Part shown: positions 22,011 through 33,170 of the stretch, piece after piece
How the letters are laid out: every line of letters starts with the position of its first letter
Numbering within the stretch: position 1 is the stretch's first letter
DNA from: Tachypleus tridentatus
Taxonomy: Eukaryota; Arthropoda; Merostomata; Xiphosura; Limulidae
Assembly: GCF_004210375.1 (NCBI RefSeq)
Contig: NC_134834.1
Span: 14,927,857 to 14,991,856, forward strand
Direction of reading: 5' to 3'
DNA: 64,000 nucleotides
The notes under the pieces: model-generated
Told to the model about the DNA's origin: nothing
What the model saw: the letters and a program-made list of their open reading frames with translations, nothing else
Database searches by the model: none
Made by a program: the position numbers and the translations under genes

Positions 22011-22192
22011 CCATCTGGTAGGCTTAACTGGCTTTCACGATAGTCACATGTTACGAAATTCATAGCGTGCAGGAAACGTGCGCACACCCAAAACAATATT
22101 GACAAAATATTAAAACTATTTTTGTTTTATATTTTTCATCTACTTTCATGACAGGCGTCTACTCGGATCCTTATCTATATACCAGTGGTTCC

Positions 22193-22216
22193 CAACCAGG
22201 GGTGCTCGCACCTATA
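22193..22216. mobile_element. hAT-type MITE terminal fragment
   Basis: 'cagtggttcccaacc' followed by 'aggggtgctcgca' equals the reverse complement of the right end of the 83-bp MITE at 35,816-35,898. The other end was not found. Confidence 0.6.
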
Positions 22217-22536
22217 TATGATTGGAAAGCCAAAAAAATAATCTTCATTCATATTAATTCCTTCTAATTTTAGGGTTAACTAATCAGGATTTTGTATGAC
22301 AGGACTTTTAACCTTTGATTCTCGGAATACGAGTCGAATACCATAAACACAGAACACCTAAACAGATTCCTACCGGAAAAATAAATGTCCTCCATGAATC
22401 AGGTTCGATTCCCTGTAGTGTAGATATCACAAGAAGTCTAACGTATGGCTTTGCATATGTAGTCCTCTATCTGACGGCCAAGTATCAAACCCTACTCTTT
22501 GAACTCTCTTAGTACAGTCTACCCGTTTGGTGTCCC

Positions 22537-22627
22537 CAGCTTGAAAGACTGTGGTGCTACAATACAGGGTTCGATCAACGTGAATGGCACAGTCCCATTC
22601 TGTAGCTTTGCTCCTAAGAAACAAAAA
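22537..22627 (+). mobile_element. Old SINE-B/C remnant
   Basis: 'tacagggttcgatcaacgtg', 'ggcacagtcccattctgtag' and 'ctttgctcctaagaaacaa' follow the SINE order. It is too diverged to assign to B or C. Confidence 0.4.
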
Positions 22628-23091
22628 CAGAGTAACGTTTTTACAGTCCACAAGTACTTGACGTTTCGGGTTTACTTGAATATCCTCGAGAAAAAAAGCT
22701 GTATTTTTACAGACTTGAATCCAACATTGAAGTATCAACTGGTCACGAATGACAAGTATCTGGTTCTCCAACAATGACCTTCTTATTATAATACATTTGG
22801 AAATGTCCCTCACCTAACAACATAAACAGAGTTCTCCACAAACCACGATACAACATCAGTCATCCTAAACATTATTTAATGAACTAATAATATGTAATAT
22901 AAGACGAGTGTTACATATAGGGGTACTATCGAGCCAAGCTCCTAGGATTTCCTTTTTATTCTATAGATTTGTTTTTTTAATATATCCCAGCTTGTAAATA
23001 TATAATTCCACTAAGGTGAAGCGTGCATTTAGAAAATTACTATACGTACATTTATAGCTCGCGCGCGTGCGTATGTGTTCACACAAAGCAG

Positions 23092-23110
23092 CAAAAAAAA
23101 AAAAAAAAAA
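23092..23110. repeat. Poly-A run
   Basis: A run of about 19 A with no SINE or LINE body attached. Confidence 0.6.
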
Positions 23111-23654
23111 ACTTTGTGATAAATCAAATGATTACGATAAAAAATGAGCGTGCAACACGCGAATAGCTACTCCCCGGGAATTTGTTTTGAACGTGTCTCA
23201 GCACTGTGTCTGTCTTGATTCCCAACAATTAAAATTGTCAAAATCATCATGTGTTTGATAAGAATGTGTTCCAGAAAGAGGGCAGCTCTGTCGCAACACT
23301 GATCTCGTTCTGTTCCCGCCAGTTTTAACGACATTTTTCTAGGCTTAAATCAGAATGAAGTAATCGATCATGTATGACTGGTTACGCGTTAAAACTGACT
23401 ACTGAAGTCGCATAAGCATTCTATATTTTACAGTAAGAGTAGCAAAAAAAACACGAAGAAGAAATTATCTTTTTCTTGAGGGGTTGGCTGTCCATTTGAC
23501 GAATTTTATAAGAGGCTCGAAAAATCGGGTGGCTTTTGCTTACGACAAACCTATTGTAGAAATTTTGTTATAGCATTGCATAATGTTGCACGAAGTTTTT
23601 TGTTGTTTTTTTTTACTCTGTTCATATCCACGAGTTGCTTCTTTCCGACATGTT

Positions 23655-23918
23655 CATGGTCAAGCGTGTTAAGGCTTTCGACTCGTAATCCGAGGGTCGC
23701 GGGTTCGAATCCCGGTCGCACCAAACATGCTCGCCCTTTCAATCGTGGGGGCGTTATAAAGTTGCGGTCAATCCCACTCTTCGTTGGTGAAAGAGTAGCC
23801 CAAGAATTGGCGGTGGGTGGTGATGACTAGGTGCCTCCCCTCTAGTCTTACACTGCTAAATTAGGGACGACTAGCGCAGATAGCCGAAGAGTAGCTTTGC
23901 GCAAAATTCAAAACAAAC
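23655..23918 (+). mobile_element. SINE-A, slightly 5'-truncated, with 10-bp target-site duplication
   Basis: It begins 'catggtcaagcgtgttaagg' and ends 'caaaattcaaaacaaa'. The direct repeat ccgacatgtt lies at 23,645-23,654 and 23,919-23,928. Confidence 0.87.
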
Positions 23919-23939
23919 CCGACATGTTAATGTTGACAA

Positions 23940-24660
23940 GATACCAGCTTAGTATGTGTAATAGACATCAATATTTATATGACGTCATTAGTGTAGTATT
24001 TCAACATTTTTGTTGTGTACAGAATAAACAAAAATCATAATGCTAATGAAAAGATAGTTTACAGTTTTATTTTATGGATTTATCTCTTAGCCTTATGCGC
24101 ACCCTGTTTATGGTTTGGTTGGTTAGAGAACTGTATATCTCATCAGAGTAGTCGATACAATTCGTGTCTAGACATAGAGGTTTTACCAACGGTTTGTCAC
24201 AAAGTTTGACAGTCCTGTCTGTAATTTATTCTCGATATTACTAACATTGTCTTATTTAAGTGCTTCATAATTTACGGGCATTTTTATTTCAAATTATCAG
24301 GTTTGGTCAACTAAATGGTAGCTGGAAAAAAAATATTTTAAAACTAACATCTGTGTATCTATCTTGTTGTTAATTTAAGTTATTTTGTAAAGTTTTTGAT
24401 AAAATAAGTTAAGATAACGTGTAGTAATCAATATTAATCTTTATTTATTGATTCATTCATTTTTAGTAAAAATACTTTATTGGAAATTCTGATTTCTTAT
24501 GCACGTAAGACTTACAATGTTTACTGAAAGCTTGCCAAATTTATGTTAAGAATCATAGATAGTATCGACGATGTATCGATACAATCGTGTCACGGCTTCA
24601 CATGTCTCTTCATTGCCACACCCTTAGTAGGTTGTTTGGCGTTTTACGAAGCAAAGAAAC
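23940..24660. other. No recognisable feature
   Basis: AT-rich sequence with no supported gene or repeat. Confidence 0.4.
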
Positions 24661-24663
24661 AAG

Positions 24664-24772
24664 GCTCTCTGCGCGTAAGTCCATGAACTTACAATGCTAT
24701 ATTACGGGGTTCGATTCCCTGCGATTGACACAGCAGATAGCCCGATGTGGCTTTACTATAAAAATAACCAAC
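24664..24772 (+). mobile_element. SINE-C
   Basis: 'gcgcgtaagtccatgaactt', box B 'cggggttcgattccctg' and tail 'gatgtggctttactataaa'. The head is partly lost. Confidence 0.7.
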
Positions 24773-24783
24773 CGACTTATTCT

Positions 24784-24910
24784 TCAGTCCCAAGTGGCTC
24801 AGAGAGAAGTCTGAAAATGTATAACGTTAAAAAACCGCGTTCGATACCAGCAGTGGACGCAGAACAGATATCTTATTGTATAGCTTGCTGCTTAACAGCA
24901 AACAAACAAA
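24784..24910 (+). mobile_element. SINE-B, directly after a SINE-C
   Basis: 'cagtcccaagtggctcagag', 'accgcgttcgataccagcag' and 'tattgtatagcttgctgctt' with a CAAA tail. Confidence 0.7.
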
Positions 24911-25119
24911 CACTTATTGATGTCTTCAGTACTGTTATCGACAAACACAGTTCTCCATTAGAAAGAAACTATCTAGTTAAACACATTCACCTTGACTAAA
25001 ATCTGTATAGTTAAAAACATACATCTTGATTAAAAAGCTAAATGTGTTTAAGTTTATATATAGTAAAGAAAACAGCTTCAGAGCTATTATTATATTAATT
25101 ACATTCGTTATTAATAAAC

Positions 25120-25368
25120 GGTGGGGATACGCCGTCTATCAATTTAACCTCCAGTTCGTGAGTCTCACATAAGAAAATTAAAAACTAAGAGAGCGAGATG
25201 TCCCACAACGTCCCACATCTATATCACCCTTCATTGCCTGCAGAGAGTTGGGGAAGGTAAGTGCTCTCCCAAGTTGTAATAAGAAAAAAATAAACATGAA
25301 AAAGATAATTTTATTATGTGAGACTAGTGAATTTGGAGGTTAAGACTGGTAGACAGCGTATCCCCACC
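25120..25368. mobile_element. Foldback/MITE-like element with about 54-bp inverted arms
   Basis: The left arm (25,120-25,172) begins ggtggggatacgccgtcta and ends agtctcacataa. The right arm (25,314-25,368) reads ttatgtgagact to gcgtatccccacc. The arms match over about 53-55 bp with a few mismatches and gaps. The 141-bp centre has no coding potential. The structure suits a non-autonomous DNA transposon, but no target-site duplication is evident. Confidence 0.65.
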
Positions 25369-25796
25369 TCAATGTGGGTCCTACTTCATCAGTCACCTCC
25401 GAAACCTAGGATATATTTTATAATCCCACGCTGTAACAAAATATGCAACGTATTTAAAAAAAAAAATTTTAAATTTCATGTTAATGTGTTTTGGTTTATG
25501 GTTTGAATATTTTATGGTTATAATATAATTAATCAGAGGTTGGGATTTGTTGTTTTTAACGCAGTCCTTCCTCATGATTTTGTCTATTCGTTTAACTTCA
25601 TTAAGATATAAATTATTTAATTTCACTAACATATATATATAGGAACGTTGAATGTATAGACAAAAGTCATTATAAGAAAAATTGTAGATAAAAATACACA
25701 AGTCTTTGTAAGGAAAAAACTATATATAAACAAACTTAAGTTTTAATGAATATATATATATACATATATATCAACGTAATTGTTCATCAAAACCAA

Positions 25797-25863
25797 ACCT
25801 GATTTCACCTATTTATACCTAACTCTATCGGACCATAATGGAAAGACATAGGTGAAATCAGGT
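25797..25863. repeat. Perfect 16-bp inverted repeat
   Basis: Arms acctgatttcacctat (25,797-25,812) and ataggtgaaatcaggt (25,848-25,863) with a 35-bp loop. It could be a hairpin or a very short transposon relic. The AT microsatellite at 25,750-25,770 lies just upstream. Confidence 0.75.
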
Positions 25864-26140
25864 AGCGAGGTCATATAAAGTTATACGCTATCGTTGGGTG
25901 AATTAATTTCGTTACTAAAGTTAGAAGTGAGCGTGACTGTGACGTCACCTGAACCGAAATTGTTGAAGATACGTCACGAAATTTAAAGATTTATCAGAGC
26001 AAGAAAAAGAAGACATAACTATTTTGGAACAGTTAATTGAAACAAAAATAGAAACTTTTTTTAGCATCTCTGTTGACGAGAATATCATATTTAAAAAAAG
26101 GAGAAACTGTAATTTTCTTCAAGCTGTAATCTAGTATTGG

Positions 26141-26421
26141 TTTGTTTGTTTTTTTTTCTAATTTCGCGCAAAGCTACTCGAGGACTATCTGCGCTAGCCG
26201 TCCCTAATTTAGCACTGTAAGGTTAGAGGGAAGGCAGTTAGTCATCATCACCCACCGCTAACTCTTGGGCTACTCTTTTACCAACGAATAGTGGGATTGA
26301 CCGTCACATTATAACGCCCTCACAGCTGAAAAGGCGAGCATGTTTGATGCAACTGGGATTCAAACCCGCGACCCTCGGATTACGAGTCGAACGACTTAAC
26401 ATACTTGGCCATGCCAGGCCC
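26141..26421 (-). mobile_element. SINE-A, full length, parent of an inverted copy
   Basis: Reverse-oriented complete copy. The 12-bp direct repeat atctagtattgg / atctaatattgg (one mismatch) lies at 26,129-26,140 and 26,422-26,433. It shares private variants, such as 'ggttagaggg' where most copies have 'gactagaggg', with the copy at 28,047-28,360. Confidence 0.88.
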
Positions 26422-26579
26422 ATCTAATATTGGTCTTTCTAGCAGTACCCAGATGGCACAGTTACACAGACTGTATCTATGGTATTATTGTTTCAGTTAT
26501 AGCAGATATTTTGAGGCAGCTGTATATTTTGACTTACTTTAAGTGTCTACGTGTCATCTCTGTTTGGCAAATGATAACG

Positions 26580-26835
26580 GTTTGGTCTGTCTTGAATTTC
26601 GCGCAAAGCAACCTGAGGGGTATCTGCGTGGCCGTCCTCAGTTTTGAAGTTACAGACAAGAGGGAAGACACTTAGTCGACCCGACATACCGCTACCTCTT
26701 GGACTACTCTCTTATCGACGAACTGGGTGAATGACCGTCATCTTATAACACCCACAACTAAAAGGGCGAGTATGTTCGGGGACAGGATTCGAATCCGCCA
26801 CCCTTAGATTGCAAGTTGACTTCCCTAACCAACAG
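26580..26835 (-). mobile_element. Old SINE-A
   Basis: 'ttgaatttcgcgcaaagcaa', 'aaagggcgagtatgttcggg' and box B 'ggattcgaatccgcc' in SINE-A order. Heavily diverged. Confidence 0.6.
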
Positions 26836-26990
26836 GTAAGGAAATTATGACAAGGACTTCTGTTAATAACATGTAGTTAAATTCTGGTTAGTCACACGTC
26901 AATGAGACAGTTCGAATATCCCACCTGGCACATATTTTGGAAAGTGGAAGTGAATATTCGTACATTGAAAAATTGTGGTGCCAACAGTGA

Positions 26991-27738
26991 ATACACCAAC
27001 CATGATAAAACACCAGATGTATATCGAAATGCTCTTTAGCGGCTCGTGGATAAGTTAGATACACCAACCGTGATAAAACACCAGATGTATATCGAAATGC
27101 TCTTTAGCGGCTCGTGGATAAGTTAGATACACCAACCATGATAAAACACCAGATGTATATCGAAATGCTCTTTAGCGGCTCGTGGATAAGTTAGATACAC
27201 CAACCGTGATAAAACACCAGATGTATATCGAAATGCTCTTTAGCGGCTCGTGGATAAGTTAGATACACCAACCATGATAAAACACTAGATGTATATTGAA
27301 ATGCTCTTTAGCGGCTCATGGATAAGTTAGATACACCAACCATGATAAAACACCTGATGTATATCGAAATGTTCTTTATCGGCTCGTGGATAAGTTAGAT
27401 ACACCAACCGTGATAAAACACCAGATGTATATCGAAATGCTCTTTAGCGGCTCGTGGATAAGTTAGATAGACAAACCATGATAAAACACCAGATGTATAT
27501 CGAAATGCTCTTTAGCAGCTCGTGGATAAGTTAGATACACCAACCATGATAAAACACCAGATGTATATCGAAATGCTCTTTAGCGGCTCGTGGATAAGTT
27601 AGATACACCAACCGTGATAAAATACTAGATGTATATTGAAATGCTCTTTAGCGGCTCGTGGATAAGTTAGATACACCAACCGTGATAAAACACTAGATGT
27701 ATATTGAAATGCTCTTCTGCGGCTCATGGATAAGTTAG
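26991..27738. repeat. 68-bp minisatellite, 11 units
   Basis: Exactly 11 head-to-tail units of 68 bp (748 bp), each starting atacaccaac and ending ggataagttag. Substitutions are few and there are no length changes. Beyond the last unit, 'cggggtttgatac' looks like a SINE box B, and the unit's 'gcggctcgtggataagt' resembles the matching box A, so the array seems to include the 5' head of an old SINE-B/C. Confidence 0.9.
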
Positions 27739-28046
27739 AAATGTTAAAATTCGGGGTTTGATACATACAATGGGGACAGTACATATGGTTCCCTGTGCAA
27801 TTTCATGTTCAGATAATACACAAAACAACAGCATCGCGAAACAACACAAATGTTTTCCACACAACACAGCCAACAATATAAATTGAGTAGACAATTAAAG
27901 AGTAAAAGTAACTTAATTAGCCTCTTTATTCCAACAGATAAACAGTCTTGATTTTGTTTAATAAAGTGATATGTTAATACGGTTCATTCATCAGGTGAAT
28001 AAAACAGTTTTTCTACCTAGAAATAGCCTCGTTCCCTTGGTTTCCT

Positions 28047-28360
28047 CATCTGGGTACTGCTAGAAAGACCAATATTAGATGGGCCAGGCATGGCCAAGTA
28101 TGTTAAGTCGTTCGACTCGTAATCCGAGGGTCGCGGGTTTGAATCCCAGTCGCATCAAACATGCTCGCCTTTTCAGCTGTGGGGGCGTTATAATGTGACG
28201 GTCAATCCCACTATTCGTTGGTAAAAGAGTAGTCCAAGAGTTGGCGATGGGTGATGATGACTGGCTGCCTTACCTCTAACCTTACACTGCTAAAGTAGGG
28301 ATGGCTAGTGCGGATAGCCCTCGAGTAGCTTTGTGCGAAATTCAAAAAACAAAAACAAAC
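28047..28360 (+). mobile_element. Inverted copy of SINE-A plus 35 bp of its 5' flank
   Basis: The SINE-A body is at 28,082-28,360. The preceding 35 bp (28,047-28,081) are the exact reverse complement of 26,421-26,455, the 5' flank of the reverse-oriented SINE-A at 26,141. Homology stops at the SINE's 3' end, so the parent's other target-site copy is absent here. Confidence 0.85.
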
Positions 28361-28369
28361 ACTGAGAAT

Positions 28370-29150
28370 GGCGAAATATACTTGTAAAAATAGCAAGTTG
28401 TGTGATATTCTGTTAGAACAAATGACTTAAGCCTCGAGTAAAATGAGACATTCGAGTTCTAATGTAAGTAAATAAAAGAAAGTCACTGTCTCATGTTACA
28501 CACCTTACTGCAAATTGTGTCATTTTTGTGCGTCGAAAGCAAAACTGTATCAAAATTAATAAAACATGCTTTGTTAGCAATAAATGTAATTGTAATTTAC
28601 TGCGTAAGAAACAAATAGAAACTCATTTCTATTCAAAATTTTGTTAGAACAAAATAATTTACCATATAACTGATCTAATGATCATGTGTCAGGTTGAGGA
28701 CCGATGGTCCAAGGTTCACATAACGACAGCACTAATCACGTGCGCACCTGTGAGTACGTTATAAAACAACAATCTGTCTTACTATTAAATCTAACTTTCG
28801 GCCAAAACACTTGTGGGGGTGTTTGTTTCTAATGGGCTGTCCTCCATATAAGCAGCAGCCCAAAAATTGGGGGCAATCATACGAGAACCACAGGTACTTT
28901 TGACCTGGTTATCTACCCTGTTTACGCGTAAAAAAAGAAAATGCCAAAAATAGCATTATGGCCTCAAACTGTATTTGGAATGTGTTTATGTTTCGAATAA
29001 CACATTTTTTAAAGCGTTATTCCAGGCCAATCTAAGGTTTCTGCACTCTGCTCTTCAAGATTAAATGCACAAACATTAATTATTATAATACCGTCAAAGC
29101 AGGATTATTATGTCACGTACTCCTGTTATTAATCATTTAAAAAAATGAAT
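28370..29150. other. No clear feature; possible old SINE debris
   Basis: AT-rich. A tRNA-like stretch around 28,690 ('caggttgaggaccgatggtc') may be an old SINE-D, but this is not secure. Confidence 0.3.
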
Positions 29151-29159
29151 TCTTTCCTG

Positions 29160-29560
29160 TTGTCCTGTGGGTCAGTGGTTAGTTTACCGACTTACAACGC
29201 TAAGATCCTAAGTTCGATTTCTCACGGGCTCGGCATGGCCCGGTGGTTAAGGCTCTCGACTCGCAATCCGAGGGTCTTTAGTTCGAATCCCCGTCACACC
29301 AAATATGCTCGCCCTTTCAGCCGTGGGGGCGTTATAATGTGACGGTCAATCCCACTATTCGTTGGTAACGCAATAGTTCAAGAGTTGGCGATGGGTGGTG
29401 ATGACTAGCTGCCTTCCCTCTAGTCTTCCACTGCTAAATTAGGAACGGCGAGCGCAGATAGTTCCTCGTGTAGCTTTGCGCGAGATTCAAAACAAACCGA
29501 ACCAAACAAATCGATTCTTCACGGTGGACACAGTGCCCAATGAGCAGCTTTTCAATAAAA
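29160..29560 (+). mobile_element. tRNA-like SINE (B/C type) split by SINE-A
   Basis: The head and box B (29,160-29,227: 'gtgggtcagtggttagttta', 'ctaagttcgattt') are separated from the tail (29,511-29,560: 'ggtggacacagtgcccaatg') by a complete SINE-A. Confidence 0.65.
29228..29510 (+). mobile_element. SINE-A nested in another SINE, with 14-bp duplication
   Basis: From 'gctcggcatggcccggtggt' to 'caaaccgaaccaaacaaa'. The flanking repeat tcgatttctcacgg (29,214-29,227) and tcgattcttcacgg (29,511-29,524) has two mismatches. Confidence 0.85.
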
Positions 29561-29957
29561 GAACAGCAGTCTTCACTGTTTGCGCATCATTCTTCCAGAC
29601 ATTTTATGTTCATTTAAAGTTTATTCTATGCATCTTATTTCACATCTTTTAATAAACATAGCTTTTATCTCTGGAATAAAATATGAGGAACTGTAACAGA
29701 AGAGTTTGGCCTCACATTGCAAAAATTAAATTAGAAATAGCATCGCACCAAGTGCTCAACACTCATTATGCCGTAAGAGGGCGCATTTGTTTTTTAAAGA
29801 TTCTTGACGTATATAAAGAGGAAAAACATGCACAAAAAAACACACCTAGTGGTAAGAATAATTTATATTGTTAAGAAACATCATAATATCCTGGTGAGAA
29901 ATTTTAAATAAGTGCAGTAACAGCGTTTTCCACGGTCAAAGTTTATTATATAAAAAA

Positions 29958-30300
29958 CATAAAATTACGAGCAGTGTTTCCATACTTCGGTGGCTGTGTA
30001 CCAGACCATGTGGATGAAATTGTTGAGAAGAGAGTGAGAGTGTATAACACGGCACTCAAACAACGTGAGAGTCTTAAACCGAACGTACTTGAGGCAGCTT
30101 CAAACAAGGCTCTTGGAAAGTGACAGACTCTGCCTTTCCATGACTATATCAAAAATGTACCTATTCAGCTGAATTCGAGAAGTTTCAAATACATTTCACA
30201 CAGACATGTCACACTTCCTTACGTTCTCGTAAACAGAACTAAAGTAGTTGAGTACGTTATTGAGTCATCGCCTAATGCAATGTTATGTGCTTCAGTGGTA
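29958..30300 (+). pseudogene. Orphan coding-like fragment of unknown origin
   Basis: One frame from about 29,960 reads protein-like ('VFPYFGGCVPDHVDEIVEKR', 'VYNTALKQRESLKPNVLEAA') to a TGA at about 30,121, then continues in the same frame ('LPFHDYIKNVPIQLNSRSFK') to about 30,280. No splice acceptor or start is apparent and no family was recognised. It may be a retrocopy or transposon remnant. The composition is less AT-rich than the flanks. Confidence 0.3.
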
Positions 30301-30530
30301 ACTCAAAAACTTTATTTATTTTTACTTTCCTTGTGAGGGTTATTTATCCCTAACGGTCACACTCATATAAAGGGCGGTGTACAGGGGCAGTTTAGTATGA
30401 ACATGAGATTTGTTTTTCTTAAAATGTGTTATAAGAATGATCACTGAGATAGGTGCTCTTGGATCTTGGGACACGTAATCTGGACCTTTCTGTTTTAGTT
30501 TATTGCAATCGTAAAAATATGATATCATAA

Positions 30531-32068
30531 TCTTATTGTGTGTTTTCGTAAGAACATGATATCAGCATCTTATTGTGTGTTTTCATAAGAACATGATATC
30601 AGCATCTTATTGTGTGTTTTCATCAGAACATAATATCAGCATCTTATTGTGTGTTTTCATCAGAACATGATATTAGTATCTTATTGTGTGTTTTCATAAG
30701 AACATGATATCAGCATCTTATTGTGTGTTTTCATCAGAACATAATATCAGTATCTTATTGTGTGTTTTCATAAGAACATGATATCAGTATCTTATTGTGT
30801 GTTTTCATCAGAACATAATATCAGCATCTTATTGTGTGTTTTCATAAGAACATGATATCAGCATCTTATTGTGTGTTTTCATCAGAACATGATATCAGCA
30901 TCTTATTGTGTGTTTTCATCAGAACATGATATTAGTATCTTATTGTGTGTTTTCATCAGAACATGATATCAGCATCTTATTGTGTGTTTTCATAAGAACA
31001 TGATATCAGCATCTTATTGTGTGTTTTCATAAGAACATGATATCAGCATCTTATTGTGTGTTTTCATCAGAACATGATATTAGTATCTTATTGTGTGTTT
31101 TCATAAGAACATGATATCAGTATCTTATTGTGTGTTTTCATAAGAACATGATATCAGCATCTTATTGTGTGTTTTCATCAGAACATAATATCAGCATCTT
31201 ATTGTGTGTTTTCATCAGAACATGATATCAGCATCTTATTGTGTGTTTTCATCAGAACATGATATCAGCATCTTATTGTGTGTTTTCATCAGAACATGAT
31301 ATCAGCATCTTATTGTGTGTTTTCATCAGATCATGATATCAGTATCTTATTGTGTGTTTTCATCAGAACATGATATCAGTATCTTATTGTGTGTTTTCAT
31401 AAGAACATGATATCAGCATCTTATTGTGTGTTTTCATCAGAACATGATATTAGTATCTTATTGTGTGTTTTCATCAGAACATGATATTAGTATCTTATTG
31501 TGTGTTTTCATAAGAACATGATATCAGCATCTTATTGTGTGTTTTCATCAGAACATAATATCAGCATCTTATTGTGTGTTTTCATAAGAACATGATATCA
31601 GCATCTTATTGTGTGTTTTCATAAGAACATGATATCAGCATCTTATTGTGTGTTTTCATAAGAACATGATATCAGCATCTTATTGTGTGTTTTCATAAGA
31701 ACATGATATTAGTATCTTATTGTGTGTTTTCATCAGAACATGATATCAGTATCTTATTGTGTGTTTTCATCAGAACATAATATCAGCATCTTATTGTGTG
31801 TTTTCATCAGAACATGATATCAGTATCTTATTGTGTGTTTTCATAAGAACATGATATCAGCATCTTATTGTGTGTTTTCATCAGAACATGATATCAGTAT
31901 CTTATTGTGTGTTTTCATAAGAACATGATATCAGTATCTTATTGTGTGTTTTCATAAGAACATGATATCAGTATCTTATTGTGTGTTTTCATAAGAACAT
32001 GATATCAGTATCTTATTGTGTGTTTTCATCAGAACATAATATCAGCATCTTATTGTGTGTTTTCATAA
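30531..32068. repeat. 37-bp minisatellite, about 41 units
   Basis: Units of tcttattgtgtgttttcat, then (a/c)agaacat(g/a)atat(c/t)ag(c/t)a, repeated with a strict 37-bp period over 1.54 kb and ending in a partial unit. Variation is confined to four or five sites that occur in recurring combinations, which suggests turnover by copying of multi-unit blocks. Confidence 0.92.
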
Positions 32069-32116
32069 ACATTTAATTACTTTATGAAACACTCATGAAC
32101 GTTTCATTTCTTTCTG

Positions 32117-32397
32117 GCCCGTCATGACCAGGGGGTCAAGGCGCTCTACTCGTAATTCGAGGGTCGTGGGTTCGAATTCTCATCACACCAAACGTGCTCG
32201 CCTTTTCAGCCGTGAGAGCGTTATAATATGACGGTCAATCCCACTATTCGCAGGTAAAAGAATAGTCTAAGAGTTGGCGATAGGTGGTGATAGTCATCAA
32301 CTGCCTACCCTTTAGTTTTACACTACTAAATTATGGACGGCTAGCGCAGATAACCCTCGAGTAGCTTTGCACGAAATTCAAAAACAAAAAACAAACA
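32117..32397 (+). mobile_element. SINE-A, followed by a SINE-B tail stub
   Basis: Head 'gcccgtcatgaccagggggt', box B 'gggttcgaattctc' and an A-rich tail. The next 35 bp (32,398-32,432, 'gtgtagctttgtgcttaact') are the 3' end of a SINE-B. Confidence 0.83.
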
Positions 32398-32439
32398 TCG
32401 TGTAGCTTTGTGCTTAACTTCAAACAAAGCCCTCGAAAA

Positions 32440-33070
32440 TGCTTTCAAATAGTTCTTTAAAACCTTTTTATCATTTTCCACTAATCCTTTTACTTATATT
32501 TGAGCAGCTTATCCACACAGACAATCCACAAAGAAGTTCGTAAGGCATAAAAATATCCAGAAGATGGGTGTCTGTGTGTGTTTGTTTTCTATATATTGTC
32601 AGACTGCTACGAATCGGTTCGTTAGTTCAAGGTTCTTCCAGGTGTTTCAGGAGGTCGCGACGATCGTTTCTGAAGGAGCTAATCGTGAAATGCTTTTTTT
32701 ACCTCTCGGTTTCCTCTCTTTCTAACGGTAGCTGTACACGAATGTACTGAATGCGAAGAAAACACACCATTAATAGCTCTTTTGTGTGTATGCTATTCAA
32801 CACAACTTTCTATTAAGTGTTAAGGTTTTGTTGTTTTACGGTTTATATTTCTCTTGTGCTATTTCTTTCGAAGACAATGTCGTACATGAAAGACATTTAT
32901 TTGGTAATATGGGTTCTTAATAATAAACGTGAAAATATACTTATCAGTTATTTATTTGAGTATCATCGTATTGTTACTAAGACATAATCCTACTGATAAA
33001 ATAAAATATTAATTAACTACCTTATTATAAGAGGATTTCTCTTCAATGTCTCTCTTTCCGAATCTCAATG
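32440..33070. other. No recognisable feature
   Basis: AT-rich sequence with only short random frames. Confidence 0.4.
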
Positions 33071-33076
33071 TTGTTT

Positions 33077-33170
33077 TCTTGATGGAAAGCTGCACACCAA
33101 GATATGTGCATTCTATCTACCGAGGGAAATCAAAACTTTGATTTTGTGTCGTAAGTCCGCTAGGGATCTT
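33077..33170 (-). mobile_element. Old SINE-C
   Basis: 'ggaaagctgcacaccaagat', 'ctaccgagggaaatcaaaac' and 'gtcgtaagtccgctaggg' follow SINE-C in reverse. Confidence 0.45.

Noticed and set aside
22427..22813. Reverse-strand open frame of 128 codons
   Set aside because: It overlaps an old SINE remnant and has no domain-like content, so it is likely chance.
26991..32068. CRISPR-like arrays at 27.0 and 30.5 kb
   Set aside because: The units are continuous tandem repeats without unique spacers, and the DNA is eukaryotic.
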